Notes: a model not told the origin generated them from the letters alone. A stretch of 64,000 nucleotides of DNA from Arthrobacter sp. SLBN-112 (GCF_006715225.1 NZ_VFMU01000001.1:2046001-2110000); one strand, 5' to 3'; shown: positions 17,529-28,345, numbered from the stretch's first letter. Numbers and translations: made by a program.

Positions 17529-18997
17529 GTACTTCTGCACTGGCAAGCAGCGGCCACCAGGCCGGCATTAACCGCGACAAGCTGCAACCCGGCATCGTCC
17601 ACCTGGGCCTGGGTGCCTTTGCCCGTGCCCACACTGCCGTCTACACGGAAGACGCTATGTTGGCGGCCGGCGACTTCGACTGGGGGATCGTCGGCGTCAC
17701 GCAGCGTTCGGACACCGTGGCCAGGCAACTGGCGCCGCAGGACGGCCTCTTCACTGTGGGAGAGCGGGGAGAAGCTGCCGGCCCCCCGCGTGTGGTCTCC
17801 AGCATCGTCGAGGCCATCTCGGGGCGGGACAATCCGGAACTGGTGGTAGAACGCATCGCCGCCCCGGCCACAAGGATCGTCACCCTCACCATCACGGAAA
17901 AGGGATATCGGTTCGATCCGCAAATCCGCAGCCTTGACCTGGCGGACCCCGAGGTCCAGGCGGATCTCACCGGCCGGCCGCCGCACACCGCCATCGGGCA
18001 AATCGTCCGTGGCCTCCAGCAACGTGCACTGACCGGTGCTGGACCCGTCACGGTGGTTTCCTGCGACAACCTGCCCGGCAACGGTGAACTTACCGGAACC
18101 CTCGTCAGGAACTTTGCCGCGGCCCTGCCCGAACCCGAAAGCGGACCCGTGCTGGCGTGGCTGGAGGCCAACGTCACGTTCCCCTGCACCATGGTTGACC
18201 GGATGGTACCGGCCACCACTGAAGGTGACCTTGCCGCCGTCGAACGGGAACTTGGCCTGCGGGATGAAGCCGCAGTGGTGGCTGAGCCCTTCAGGCAATG
18301 GGTGATCGAGGACAATTTCGCCGCAGGCAGGCCGCGCTGGGAGGACGCCGGAGCGGTGTTCAGTTCCGACGTCGGCGGCTGGGAGGCCACGAAGCTGCGG
18401 CTGCTCAATGCCGGCCACTCCATGCTGGCCTACCTGGGCATTGCCGCCGGCAAGGAAACCATCAGCGACGCCGTGGCCGTGGACTCGTTCCGCACCGCCT
18501 GCCGGCGCATGTTGCTCGAGGAAGCGCTGCCCAGCATCACCCTCCCGGCGGGGCTGGACGGAGAGCAGTACTGCGAAGAGGTGCTCCGCCGTTTCGCCAA
18601 CCCCGCCCTGGGCCACACCACCGCCAAAGTGGGCAGCGACGGTTCCCAGAAGATCGGGCTGCGCCTGCTTCCCACCATCAGGGGAACGTTCGACGCCGGC
18701 GGCGCGCCAACGTGGGCGGCGCTCGCCATCGCTGCGTGGATGCACCACGTGGCCACCACCCCGGCAACGGACCTGGACGATCCCCTCGCTGCAGAGCTGA
18801 ACGCAACACTTCCGGCTGGCCGTGAAGCCGACGCCGTGGTGCCCGCGCTGCCGGGCTTCCGGCCGATCTTTGACCAGGACCTGGCGGAGCATGCCGGCTT
18901 CCGAAAGCTGCTCCTGCAGTGGTACCGCATCATCGAAACCAACGGGACTATCGACAACGGGCCGGCAGGCCCGGGAAATGAGATCAACCATGGCTGA
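17516..18997 (+). CDS. uxuB: D-fructuronate reductase (mannonate oxidoreductase), mannitol dehydrogenase family; apparent ATC start
   Basis: About 493 residues, the normal size for UxuB/mannitol 2-dehydrogenase proteins. The N-terminal NAD-binding segment GIVHLGLGAFARAH starts about residue 24; the catalytic Lys is in EATKLRLLNAGHSMLAYLG. It would reduce D-fructuronate to D-mannonate. The start is odd. AGAAGGAG (17501-17508) sits 7 bases ahead of ATC (17516), and no ATG, GTG or TTG is in frame nearby: the next in-frame ATG lies inside the NAD-binding domain and the nearest upstream start is about 290 bases back, deep within kdgK. The ATC is therefore taken as a rare start or a mutated ATG. 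Confidence 0.85.
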   Translation: MARLSTSALASSGHQAGINRDKLQPGIVHLGLGAFARAHTAVYTEDAMLAAGDFDWGIVGVTQRSDTVARQLAPQDGLFTVGERGEAAGPPRVVSSIVEAISGRDNPELVVERIAAPATRIVTLTITEKGYRFDPQIRSLDLADPEVQADLTGRPPHTAIGQIVRGLQQRALTGAGPVTVVSCDNLPGNGELTGTLVRNFAAALPEPESGPVLAWLEANVTFPCTMVDRMVPATTEGDLAAVERELGLRDEAAVVAEPFRQWVIEDNFAAGRPRWEDAGAVFSSDVGGWEATKLRLLNAGHSMLAYLGIAAGKETISDAVAVDSFRTACRRMLLEEALPSITLPAGLDGEQYCEEVLRRFANPALGHTTAKVGSDGSQKIGLRLLPTIRGTFDAGGAPTWAALAIAAWMHHVATTPATDLDDPLAAELNATLPAGREADAVVPALPGFRPIFDQDLAEHAGFRKLLLQWYRIIETNGTIDNGPAGPGNEINHG

Positions 18998-19616
18998 CGC
19001 ATCGGGCGTCCTTCGCGTTTCACCTGTCATCCCTGTGGTCACCATCGACGACCCCCAGGATGCGGTGCCCCTGGCCCTTGCCCTCGTGGACGGCGGCGTG
19101 AAGGTCATTGAGCTGACGCTCCGGACCGCCTCCGCGCTGACCTCACTGAAGCTGATCGCGGAGGAGGTGCCTGACATCCTGGTGGGCGCCGGCACCATCC
19201 TCACGCCGGGCCAGGCCGACGCCGCCGTGCAGGCGGGCGCCCAATTCCTGGTCAGCCCCGGAGTCACCCCAGCCCTGCTCACCTCGATGCTGTCGCTGGA
19301 GGTCCCGGTGCTTCCCGGCGTCGCCACCGTGGGGGAGGTCATGGCGGTCCTGGAACAGGGCCTGGACGCCATGAAGTTCTTCCCGGCCGGCCCAGCGGGT
19401 GGTCCGTCCTACTTGGCGGCCGTCGGTGCCCCCATCCCGCATGTCCAGTTCTGCCCCACTGGAGGGATCAGCCTGGCCACCGCGCCGGATTACCTGAGGC
19501 TGTCCAATGTGGCCTGTGTCGGCGGGAGTTGGCTGACGCCTGCCGACGCGGTCGCAGCCAAGGACTGGGCGCGGATCACCAGCCTGGCCAGCGGGGCGGC
19601 CGCGCTCCCGCGGTAA
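18990..19616 (+). CDS. eda: 2-dehydro-3-deoxy-phosphogluconate (KDPG) aldolase
   Basis: A 208-residue class I aldolase that splits KDPG into pyruvate and glyceraldehyde-3-phosphate. It carries the IPVVTIDDPQDAVPLALALVDGGVKVIELTLRT start (in pieces VIPVVTIDD and KVIELTLRT), GAGTILTPGQADAAV with the catalytic Glu/Thr region, and the Schiff-base Lys in DAMKFFPAGPAGG. CPTGGIS binds phosphate. The ATG overlaps the uxuB stop by 8 bases. It is the last gene of the operon and converges with terC, with 4 bases between stops. Confidence 0.94.
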   Translation: MADASGVLRVSPVIPVVTIDDPQDAVPLALALVDGGVKVIELTLRTASALTSLKLIAEEVPDILVGAGTILTPGQADAAVQAGAQFLVSPGVTPALLTSMLSLEVPVLPGVATVGEVMAVLEQGLDAMKFFPAGPAGGPSYLAAVGAPIPHVQFCPTGGISLATAPDYLRLSNVACVGGSWLTPADAVAAKDWARITSLASGAAALPR

Positions 19617-19620
19617 CGGG

Positions 19621-20841
19621 TCAGCCCTCGGCCGCGGCGGCTTCCTCGGCGGCGGCGGCGCGGACCTGGGCCTTGTCGTGTTCGGCATGGGCGTTGCGCA
19701 GCAGCTCCATGAACTCGGTTTCGTTGCGGACCAGCCGCTTGTATTTTTCTGGAAGCTTGCGGATCTGGGCCTCTTCGCGGCACATCCGGGCGAAGATCTT
19801 GTCGCGTTCGGCCATGTCCGTTTCGTAGTTGAGGTCCAGGTATTCGGTGGCGTGGCGCCGCGCCCCGGACACAGCGTTCTTGGCCTTGCCTTTGGGACTG
19901 AAGATGGACGCCAGGATTGTCACCACCAGGACACCAAGGATGACGCCCAGCGAGACGCCGGTGCTGACCTCCACCACGTTGACGTGCTCGCCGTCATTGA
20001 TGAATGGAAGGGTGTTCTCGTGCAGGGCGTGCAGGATGAGTTTCACGCCGATGAAGCCCAGGATTACGGCCAAACCGTAGGAGAGGAAGATCAGCCGGTC
20101 CAGCAGGCCGTCGATCAGGAAGAACAGCTGGCGCAGGCCCATCAGCGAGAACGCGGTGGCGGTGAACACGATGAACACGTTCTGGGTGAGGCCGAAGATC
20201 GCCGGGATGGAGTCCAGGGCGAAGAGGATGTCCGTCCCGCCGATGGCCACCATCACCAGCAGCATCGGCGTCAGGACCCGCTTGCCGTTCTCCACCGTGA
20301 AGAGCTTGTCGCCGTCGTAGTGTTCCGACGCCGGCAGGAGCTTCTTGGCGAGCCGGACCACCAGGCCTTCGGAGTCGTCGTCGTGGCTGTCGGGTTTGAG
20401 CAGGTTGCCGGCGGTGACCAGCAGGATGAGCCCGAAGATGTAGAACACCCAGGCGAAACTGTTGATCAGCGCCGCCCCCAGGAAGATGAACGCCGTGCGG
20501 GCGATAAGGGAGAACACGATGCCGAACAGCAGCACCTTCTGCTGGTCCGCGCGGGGCACCTTGAAGCTGGCCATGATGATGAGGAAGACGAAGAGGTTGT
20601 CCACCGACAACGCCTTCTCCGTCACGTAGCCTGCGAAGTATTCCGTGCCCATCTCCGGTCCGCCGAACAGCAGTACCGCCAGCCCGAACAGCACCGCAAT
20701 GCCCACGTAGATGGCGGACCAGGTGGCGGATTCCTTCAGGGAAGGCGTGTGGGCCTTCCGGACGTGGAAGAAGAAATCGAAGGCCAGCAGCCCCACGATT
20801 CCCGCGATGGTCTGGGTCCAGACATAAGCAGGTACTTCCAC
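19621..20841 (-). CDS. TerC/Alx-family integral membrane protein
   Basis: A 406-residue membrane protein with about nine hydrophobic segments. It has the family motifs TEKALSVDNLFVFLIIMASF and GGTDILFALDSIPAIFGLTQ, whose acidic residues are characteristic of TerC. Members are linked to tellurite resistance or manganese export; the substrate cannot be read here. A hydrophilic C-terminal tail of about 90 residues with many charges follows the last membrane segment. GAAAGG precedes the ATG. It follows recQ by 38 bases and is probably read from the same transcript. Confidence 0.9.
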   Translation of the reverse strand: MEVPAYVWTQTIAGIVGLLAFDFFFHVRKAHTPSLKESATWSAIYVGIAVLFGLAVLLFGGPEMGTEYFAGYVTEKALSVDNLFVFLIIMASFKVPRADQQKVLLFGIVFSLIARTAFIFLGAALINSFAWVFYIFGLILLVTAGNLLKPDSHDDDSEGLVVRLAKKLLPASEHYDGDKLFTVENGKRVLTPMLLVMVAIGGTDILFALDSIPAIFGLTQNVFIVFTATAFSLMGLRQLFFLIDGLLDRLIFLSYGLAVILGFIGVKLILHALHENTLPFINDGEHVNVVEVSTGVSLGVILGVLVVTILASIFSPKGKAKNAVSGARRHATEYLDLNYETDMAERDKIFARMCREEAQIRKLPEKYKRLVRNETEFMELLRNAHAEHDKAQVRAAAAEEAAAAEG

Positions 20842-20878
20842 GCGGCGGGCCTTTCGTCGGAGGGTCCCTCCAGCCTAC

Positions 20879-22558
20879 CTAAGCGGGCTTCAGCAGTTCG
20901 TTCTCCACGACGGCGGACCGGGAGAGCGTCTTATACCCCTCCTGTTCAAAGAGCACCGTGATGACATCGTCCTCATGCCGCATCACCAGGCCGGGGCCCC
21001 ACTCCTTGTGGACCACCGCGGACTGCAGCGGGAATGGTTCGTCGGCGGCGGGAGCCGGCCCGCCGCCGTCGGACGCCTTGCCCGGCTGCTCCACGTCCCC
21101 TGCAGCGGCTGCAGCAGCGCACCCGTCACAGTTTCCGCACGGCTCCGGCAGGTCCTCGCCGAAGTAACCCAACAGGAACTGCCGCCGGCAGCCGTCCGTC
21201 TCCGCGTAGGCGCGCATCATGGTGAGCCGGGACTGGTCCACGCGCTGCCGGGCCTCGGCGAGTTCGACGGCGTCGCCCACCAGTGTGGGGAGCTTGGCTT
21301 TGGAGGTCAGCCGGATTCCGCGCTTGCCTGTGGTGACGGCGCCAATTTCCTCCAGCTGGTTGATGAGTCCGGTGATGCGGCGGGCGGGTAAGCCGGTCAG
21401 CTCTGCCAGGGACGCCTTGGGCGCCGGAGCCTTGGCGGTCTTGAGGATCTTCAGCACCGCCATCAGCGAATCTGGATCGGGGGAGTGGGTGCTGAAGAAC
21501 TTCCGCAGGCCCAGGTCCTCGGAGCGGTAATGCAGCACGGCCGATGCCGGTTCGCCGTCCCTGCCTGCCCGTCCGATCTCCTGGTAGTAGGAGTCCAGGG
21601 ATTCCGGGATGTCCGCGTGCACCACAAACCGGACGTTCGGCTTGTCGATGCCCATGCCGAACGCGGTGGTGGCGACCACGACGTCCAGCTTGTCGGCCAG
21701 GAACAGCTCGTGGATGTGTTCCCGGTCCTTGGCGGAACGGCCTGCATGGTATGCCTCCGCGCGGAGCCCCTCCTTCTCCAGCTTGGCCGCGTACTTCTCC
21801 GTGTCCTTCCGGGTGGCCGCATAGAGCAGGCCCTGCCCCTCCCTGGCCAGGTCCGCCACCTGCGCAAGCACCGCCTTGCGCTTGCCCTTGTCCTCATGGT
21901 GCCGGACCACGTCCAGGCTGATGTTGGGCCGGTCGAAGCCGTGGACCAGGACCAGGGGGGCCTCCATGCCCAGCCGCTCCACGATCTCGTCCCTGACCGG
22001 CGGGGAGGCAGTGGCGGTCAACGCAGCCACGGGCGGGTTCCCCAACTGCTCCCGGACATTGCCCAGCGCCAGGTAGTCGGGGCGGAAATCGTGGCCCCAG
22101 GAGGAAACGCAGTGGGCCTCGTCCACCACGAACAGAGAGATGTCCAGGGCTTTGATCCGGTCCACGGTGGCCTGCTTGGCCAGCTGTTCCGGGGCGAGGA
22201 ACAGGAACACAGCCCTGCCGTCCTCAACGGCCTGCCATGCAGCCTCGACGTCGGTGTCGCTGTGCGAGGAGTTGACGGCCACCGCGGTGTCAGGTCCCAG
22301 GACCTGGACCAGCCCGTCCAGCTGGTCCTCCTGCAGGGCAATAAGCGGTGAAACCACGACGGCGGGACGTCCCGTGGTCTTGTGAAGGTGCAGGGCGGCG
22401 ATTTGGTAGATGGCGGACTTGCCGTATCCGGTGGGCATGACGGCCAGGACGTCGCGCCCGTCCGCCAGGGCCGCCATACCGGCCAATTGGCCGTCCCGCA
22501 GGCGGGGCAGGGAGAAGGGAGATGCAGCAAGGGCCCGAAGGGCTGGTTCGTCGGACAT
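20879..22558 (-). CDS. recQ: ATP-dependent DNA helicase RecQ, short form without HRDC
   Basis: A 559-residue SF2 helicase. Walker A is [12 protein letters not shown] at about residue 47; the DEAH box lies in [17 protein letters not shown]. Motif VI reads [10 protein letters not shown]. The zinc-binding RecQ-Ct follows ([24 protein letters not shown], in pieces [12 protein letters not shown] and CGNCDGC). In place of an HRDC domain the C-terminus has a small domain ([21 protein letters not shown]) seen in actinobacterial RecQ proteins. Start [10 protein letters not shown] at 22558 was preferred over a longer GTG/ATG extension with no homology-like features. Role: DNA repair and recombination. 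Confidence 0.92.
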   Translation of the reverse strand: MSDEPALRALAASPFSLPRLRDGQLAGMAALADGRDVLAVMPTGYGKSAIYQIAALHLHKTTGRPAVVVSPLIALQEDQLDGLVQVLGPDTAVAVNSSHSDTDVEAAWQAVEDGRAVFLFLAPEQLAKQATVDRIKALDISLFVVDEAHCVSSWGHDFRPDYLALGNVREQLGNPPVAALTATASPPVRDEIVERLGMEAPLVLVHGFDRPNISLDVVRHHEDKGKRKAVLAQVADLAREGQGLLYAATRKDTEKYAAKLEKEGLRAEAYHAGRSAKDREHIHELFLADKLDVVVATTAFGMGIDKPNVRFVVHADIPESLDSYYQEIGRAGRDGEPASAVLHYRSEDLGLRKFFSTHSPDPDSLMAVLKILKTAKAPAPKASLAELTGLPARRITGLINQLEEIGAVTTGKRGIRLTSKAKLPTLVGDAVELAEARQRVDQSRLTMMRAYAETDGCRRQFLLGYFGEDLPEPCGNCDGCAAAAAAGDVEQPGKASDGGGPAPAADEPFPLQSAVVHKEWGPGLVMRHEDDVITVLFEQEGYKTLSRSAVVENELLKPA

Positions 22559-22788
22559 GAAAAGTGGCTCCGCACAGACGAAAACTGGGGCCGCTTGCTT
22601 CAGCCGTAGGAACCACCCTACGCCAGCCCCGCCCCGCCGACGCAACCTCCGGGCGCGCGCAACTCCCCGCTGTGTGGACTTTGCCCCTCCGAATGCGGCG
22701 GGGATTTGTCCATCAGGCGGGGATAGGGCCGGTTATTGCGCCGCTGTCTGCAGCAGCCGCGGCTGCCGTAGCCGGCCGGTTGGTGCGT

Positions 22789-23763
<975 letters not shown>

Positions 23764-24072
23764 GCGGTTCTCCTCAACGGTAGAACTTCCGTGGGCACCG
23801 GTAGCCTGCGTGCGCAACCGGTTGGTGCAGCGTACGCCACTATAGGTATTTCCCCCATGGAGTGCGCTGGCAAACAAGGGGCTTCCTACCCCTATACCGC
23901 CCCGGTGGGCGTGCCTAGACTGAGCGGACCCCAACCCGGGAACCGGTTGCTGATCATGCCTAACGTCCATCAGAAAAGCACGACTGGATCAGGGCGGTCC
24001 TCCATACGGGGTGTCTCACCTACCCAGATCACGGCCCGTCCTACCGGGCGGACCTGACAACAGGAGCGATAG
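23764..24072. promoter_or_regulatory. 309-bp divergent promoter region
   Basis: It must hold promoters for the aldo/keto reductase (left) and the formaldehyde dehydrogenase (right). Just before the right-hand RBS (AGGAGCGAT) a small hairpin GCCCG/CGGGC is visible at about 24032-24051. No gene is supported and no clear -35/-10 pair was singled out. Confidence 0.45.
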
Positions 24073-25284
24073 ATGACAGGGAACAAAGCCATTGCCTACA
24101 AAGAAGCAGGCAAGGTCGAAGTTATTGATATTGACTACCCAACGTTCGAACTCAAGGACGGGCCAGGCGTTAACCCGGCGAACGTGGGACGCCCCGTCAA
24201 CCACGGGGTAATCCTTAAGACCGTGGCCACCAATATTTGCGGATCGGACCAGCACATGGTCCGTGGCCGGACCACGGCGCCGCCGGACCTGGTGCTGGGC
24301 CACGAAATCACGGGTGAAGTGGTGGAGGTGGGCCGCGACGTTGAGTTCATCAAGGTGGGCGACCTCTGCTCGGTGCCGTTTAACATCGCCTGCGGCCGGT
24401 GCCGCAACTGCAAGGAACGCAAGACCGGCATCTGCCTGAACGTGAACCCGGCCCGTCCGGGCGCCGCCTACGGGTACGTGGACATGGGCGGCTGGGTGGG
24501 CGGCCAGGCCAACTACGTCCTGGTGCCCTATGCGGACTGGAACCTGCTGAAGTTCCCGGACAAGGACCGGGCCATGGAGAAGATCATGGACCTGGCAATG
24601 CTCTCGGACATCTTCCCCACCGGGTTCCATGGCGCTACCACGGCTGGCGTGGGAGTTGGCTCCACCGTGTACATTGCCGGCGCCGGTCCTGTGGGCCTCG
24701 CAGCGGCCACCAGCGCACATTTGCTGGGTGCCGCCGTCGTGATTGTGGGCGACATGAACGAGGGCCGGCTGGCGCAGGCGCGGAGCTTTGGGTGTGAAAC
24801 GGTGGACCTGAGCCAGGGCGAGCCGAAGGATCACATTGAGCAGATCCTGGGTGTTCCGGAGGTTGACTGCGCTGTTGACGCGGTGGGCTTCGAGGCGCGC
24901 GGACACGGCAAGGGAGCGCAGGAAGCACCCGCAACCGTGCTGAACACTCTGATGGACATCACCGCGGCAGGCGGTGCGCTGGGTATCCCTGGCCTGTACG
25001 TGACGGGCGATCCGGGCGGCATCGACGAGGCCGCCAAGAAGGGTTCGCTGAGCCTGAGCCTGGGCACCGGCTGGGCAAAGTCGCTGAGCTTCACTACCGG
25101 CCAATGTCCGGTGATGAAGTACAACCGGCAGCTGATGATGGCCATCCTGAATGACAAGGTCAACATCGCCAAGAACGTCAACGCCAAGGCCATTCCCCTG
25201 GAGGATGCACCGAAGGGCTACGCGGAGTTCGACGCCGGCGCAGCCACCAAGTACGTCCTCAATCCCAACGGCTACTTGAGCTGA
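24073..25284 (+). CDS. fdhA: glutathione-independent formaldehyde dehydrogenase
   Basis: A 403-residue zinc-dependent medium-chain dehydrogenase of the Pseudomonas putida FdhA type. The catalytic zinc site is TNICGSDQHMVRG and LGHEITGEV. A structural zinc cluster is present (CGRCRNCKERKTGIC). The NAD loop is AGAGPVGLAAA. The long insert GYVDMGGWVGGQANYVLVPY is typical of this family, which oxidises formaldehyde with NAD and no added thiol. AGGAGCGAT precedes the ATG. It stands alone. Confidence 0.93.
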   Translation: MTGNKAIAYKEAGKVEVIDIDYPTFELKDGPGVNPANVGRPVNHGVILKTVATNICGSDQHMVRGRTTAPPDLVLGHEITGEVVEVGRDVEFIKVGDLCSVPFNIACGRCRNCKERKTGICLNVNPARPGAAYGYVDMGGWVGGQANYVLVPYADWNLLKFPDKDRAMEKIMDLAMLSDIFPTGFHGATTAGVGVGSTVYIAGAGPVGLAAATSAHLLGAAVVIVGDMNEGRLAQARSFGCETVDLSQGEPKDHIEQILGVPEVDCAVDAVGFEARGHGKGAQEAPATVLNTLMDITAAGGALGIPGLYVTGDPGGIDEAAKKGSLSLSLGTGWAKSLSFTTGQCPVMKYNRQLMMAILNDKVNIAKNVNAKAIPLEDAPKGYAEFDAGAATKYVLNPNGYLS

Positions 25285-25397
25285 CGGCACGGCGGGCGGG
25301 GATGCCACCAGGGACCCTTGAGTGCGGAAATAAGTGCGGCCCGGGCCGGGTTAGGCTTTGCACGGGCAGCACAAACCCGCAAACGAAGGAGTTTCCC

Positions 25398-25751
25398 TTG
25401 AGTGACATCACCGTCCGCCATAACCCCGGGCGCGAACGCTTCGAGATCCTCGACGCCGGCAACGTGATCGGCAAGGCGGCGTACAAGGAGTACGACGGCG
25501 GCGAGTCGCCACAGCGGATCTTCTACCACACGGTGATCAACGAGGAATACGGCGGGCAAGGCCTGGCCGGCGTCCTGGCCAAGGCTGCGCTGGACAGTAC
25601 GGTGGACGCCGGGAGCGGCATCATTCCGGTGTGCCCGTTCATCAAGAAGTTCCTGGCCAAGCATCCCGAATATTCGGCCAGCGCAGTGCCCGTGGCACCG
25701 GCCCACCTGGAATTCCTGGACACCGCACTGGCCGCCCGTACCCGCGGCTAA
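25398..25751 (+). CDS. GCN5-related N-acetyltransferase, short YidJ-like type
   Basis: A 117-residue single-domain GNAT. The acetyl-CoA loop is NEEYGGQGLAGVLAKAALD, followed by VCPFIKKFLAKHPEY, a motif typical of the small yeast YJR/bacterial YidJ-like acetyltransferases. The substrate is unknown. Start TTG at 25398 was chosen because GAAGGA lies 7 bases upstream; frames further upstream are unlike the family. A strong terminator follows. Confidence 0.85.
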   Translation: MSDITVRHNPGRERFEILDAGNVIGKAAYKEYDGGESPQRIFYHTVINEEYGGQGLAGVLAKAALDSTVDAGSGIIPVCPFIKKFLAKHPEYSASAVPVAPAHLEFLDTALAARTRG

Positions 25752-25829
25752 GGGCACCCCTGAAACAGGGTTGGGGAACACTCCGCAAGCCTTCAGGAAG
25801 CTCCCAACCTCCGGTGATTTAATCAGCAT

Positions 25830-25868
25830 CTGTCAGCGCGGTACATCGCCGCGCTGACAGTGTTTTTG
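25830..25868 (+). terminator. rho-independent terminator
   Basis: Twelve-base perfect stem (CTGTCAGCGCGG with CCGCGCTGACAG), 7-base loop, then TGTTTTTG. It follows the acetyltransferase gene by 78 bases. Confidence 0.9.
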
Positions 25869-25896
25869 ATAGCCGAGGCGGGACAGGAGCCCTTGT

Positions 25897-26847
25897 ATGT
25901 CCGTGCACCCCGTGGTGCCCAAGCCAGGCCGTGGCGCTCCCTCGCCGCCGCCGGGCGCGCCGTCCTCCGGCAGGCCATCTTCCAGCAGGAAGCGGGGCCA
26001 CAGACGGCTGCTGATCCTGGCCCTTGTGGTGGTGCTGGTCATTGTCGGCACCATCACCCTGGCCGTGGTCCGGTCCGTGCCGCCGACGGGCGCTGTGGTC
26101 CCCACCCAGCCGGCCATCCCCGCGTCACCGGTGGCGGCAGCTCCGCCGTCGTTGCAGGACAGCGTGGACGACATCCTCAGTGAGGCGGACGAATACCGGA
26201 TCGGGCTGGCGCTCGCGGACGTGTCCGGCGGCGCGGAACGGACCTTCGGCGACGGGGACACCTTCACTGCTGCCAGCACGGCCAAGATCCTCACTGCCGC
26301 CGCCTACTACCACCTCGTGGAAAACGGGCAGGCGAGCCTGGATGACGCGATGGGTGACTACGACGCCGCGTTCCAGCTCAAGGCCATGGTCAATGACAGC
26401 AACAACGACTCTTGGCTGCTGCTGATGGACGCCGTGGGCTACCCGGAGTTGATCGCCTACGCGGACTCCATCGGCGTCACTTATGACCCTGAACAAAATC
26501 TCCTGACCGCGGCCGATATGGCCCTGATCCTGAAGAAGCTCTATGCGGGAGAGCTCCTGGACAAGGACAACACGGCGGAGCTGCTCAGCTACATGCGGGA
26601 CACGAACAACGAAGACCTCATTCCGGCCGGCTCAAGATCCGGCGTGGACGTTCACCACAAGTACGGGGAAGTGTCCGGGGAACTGCACGACGCCGCACTC
26701 CTGAGCTACCGCGGCTCGACGTTCGCGCTGGTCATCTACACGGAGAACCCTGACGGCGCGCCGGATGACGGCCAGGCCCAGGTGATCCGGGACCTGACCC
26801 GCGCCGTGGAGGACGCACTGTTCCCGGTGGTGCCGGCGGGCAAGTAG
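25897..26847 (+). CDS. membrane-anchored serine hydrolase, class A beta-lactamase-like fold
   Basis: A 316-residue protein. A Pro-rich cytoplasmic N-terminus is followed by one membrane segment (about residues 39-59, LLILALVVVLVIVGTITLAV), so the enzyme domain lies outside the cell. The active-site SxxK is STAK in FTAASTAKILTAAAYY. The second motif is SNN in MVNDSNNDSWLLL and the third, KTG-like, is HKYGE. The usual Glu166 region of true beta-lactamases is not clear, so a role in cell-wall peptide chemistry is as likely as antibiotic hydrolysis. Start: ATG at 25897 after an AGGAG. Confidence 0.82.
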   Translation: MSVHPVVPKPGRGAPSPPPGAPSSGRPSSSRKRGHRRLLILALVVVLVIVGTITLAVVRSVPPTGAVVPTQPAIPASPVAAAPPSLQDSVDDILSEADEYRIGLALADVSGGAERTFGDGDTFTAASTAKILTAAAYYHLVENGQASLDDAMGDYDAAFQLKAMVNDSNNDSWLLLMDAVGYPELIAYADSIGVTYDPEQNLLTAADMALILKKLYAGELLDKDNTAELLSYMRDTNNEDLIPAGSRSGVDVHHKYGEVSGELHDAALLSYRGSTFALVIYTENPDGAPDDGQAQVIRDLTRAVEDALFPVVPAGK

Positions 26848-26904
26848 CGCGCGCCACACCAAAGCAGGAAGCCCGCCAGGTCGCCCCGGGCGGAAGCTTT
26901 AGGC

Positions 26905-26910
26905 CAGACT
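26905..26910 (+). promoter_or_regulatory. candidate -10 element of a leaderless transcript
   Basis: CAGACT ends 6 bases before the GTG at 26917. First base departs from TANNNT. Confidence 0.35.
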
Positions 26911-26916
26911 GTTACC

Positions 26917-28278
26917 GTGAGCAACAACCCCCGGACTGCCCTGGCCGTCGCCGGCCTCAGCCTGGGCACGGCACTGAACCCGCTGAACTCCTCCATGATC
27001 GCCGTGGCCCTGGTAGTGCTCCGCGCCGACTTCGGGCTCGACGTCGCCGCCGTCACCTGGGTGGTGACCTCCTTCTACCTTGCCTCCGCAGCCGGGCAGC
27101 CGGTAATGGGCAGGCTGGCCGACCGGTTCGGGCCGCGGCGGATGTTCATGCTGGGGATGGGGCTGGTGGCCGTCACCTGTGCCCTGGCTCCGCTGGCCCC
27201 GAACTTCGCGCTGCTCTGCGTGGCGCGGGCGGTGATGGCGCTGGGAACAGCCACCGCATATCCCAGCGCCGTGGTGATGGTGGGCGCCCTCGCGCACCAG
27301 GCCAAGGTGGATTCGGCCCGGCCGCTGGGCCGGCTGCAGATGGCCAACACGTCCGCAGCCGCAGTGGGCCCGGTGGTCGGCGGCCTGCTGGTGGGATTCG
27401 TGGGCTGGGAGTCGCTGTTCCTGATCAACGTCCCGCTGGCGCTCGCGGCATTGCTGATCGTGCGCAAGGCCGCGCCGCCGGACAAGGTCCGGGAACGGGG
27501 CAGCGTCGCGGAACTGGTGCGGGACTCCGACGTCCCGGGCATCGCCGGGTTCATCGGCGCGCTCCTGCTGGTCATGATGGCGGCCCTGAACGTGGCCCCG
27601 GACTACCGCTGGTTGATGCTGGCTGGCGGGACCGTCACCGGGGCACTGTTTGCCTGGCGGGAGCTGCGGTTCGCCAAACCCTTCCTGGACCTGCGGCTGC
27701 TGGGCCGGAACAGGCCGCTGATGCTGGTGTACCTGGCCTTCGCGGTGTTCAGCAGCGTCTACTACTTCGTCTTCTTCGGCCTCCCGCAGCTGCTGCAGGA
27801 AGCCGGCGGCTACGATCCCGGCGTAGTGGGCCTGCTGATGCTGCCCCTGGCGGGCATGTCCGTGGTGGCCACCCCGTGGGCAGTCTCCGCCATGGAAAGG
27901 TTCGGCGTCCGGCGGGTGCTGCTTGCCGGCGTCGTCATTTTGACCGTGGTGGCGGCACTCATGTGGCTGCTGACCGGCACGCTGGCCATCCCCTTCGTGG
28001 TGGTGCTGACCGCGCTGATGGGCATCCCGTACGGCACGGTCAGCATCGCCTCCAACCAGGGCATGTTCGTGTCCACCCGGCCGCAGGACCGCGGGGTGGC
28101 TGCCGGGATCTACCAGACCTGCCGCTACGTGGGCGCGATTACCGCCACTGTGATGATCGGCGTGTTCGCGTCCGGCGGGGTGCACCAGGACAGCTGGATG
28201 CGGATGGTGCTGGCCATGCTGGTGCTCTGTGCCGTGACGTTCGGAATCTCTGTGTTCTGGCGGCCGCAGAAAGTGTAG
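26917..28278 (+). CDS. MFS transporter, DHA2/EmrB-like drug exporter
   Basis: A 453-residue membrane protein. The first half shows the drug:H+ antiporter signatures LNSSMIAVALVVLRADFG, WVVTSFYLASAAGQPVMGRLADRFGPRR (motif A, in pieces GRLADRFGPRRMF) and motif C-like AVGPVVGGLLVGFVGW. Probable efflux of small toxic compounds; substrate unknown. GTG start with a CAGACT hexamer at leaderless spacing and no RBS. It stands upstream of dienelactone hydrolase with a 67-base gap. Confidence 0.88.
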   Translation: MSNNPRTALAVAGLSLGTALNPLNSSMIAVALVVLRADFGLDVAAVTWVVTSFYLASAAGQPVMGRLADRFGPRRMFMLGMGLVAVTCALAPLAPNFALLCVARAVMALGTATAYPSAVVMVGALAHQAKVDSARPLGRLQMANTSAAAVGPVVGGLLVGFVGWESLFLINVPLALAALLIVRKAAPPDKVRERGSVAELVRDSDVPGIAGFIGALLLVMMAALNVAPDYRWLMLAGGTVTGALFAWRELRFAKPFLDLRLLGRNRPLMLVYLAFAVFSSVYYFVFFGLPQLLQEAGGYDPGVVGLLMLPLAGMSVVATPWAVSAMERFGVRRVLLAGVVILTVVAALMWLLTGTLAIPFVVVLTALMGIPYGTVSIASNQGMFVSTRPQDRGVAAGIYQTCRYVGAITATVMIGVFASGGVHQDSWMRMVLAMLVLCAVTFGISVFWRPQKV

Positions 28279-28333
28279 GCGTGTTCTACGCGAAGCGTCG
28301 GGGAAACCCCTATAAAGCGTGCGGCGGGCGTGC

Positions 28334-28339
28334 CATGCT
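28334..28339 (+). promoter_or_regulatory. candidate -10 element of a leaderless transcript
   Basis: CATGCT ends 6 bases before the ATG at 28346. Confidence 0.35.
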
Positions 28340-28345
28340 GGCCGC

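Noticed and set aside
19678..20961. 427-residue plus-strand open frame
   Set aside because: Antisense to terC; low-complexity His/Gln/Glu/Asp sequence.
25897..26847. Antibiotic-resistance beta-lactamase
   Set aside because: Only SxxK and weak later motifs match, and the Glu166 region is unclear; called a serine hydrolase instead.
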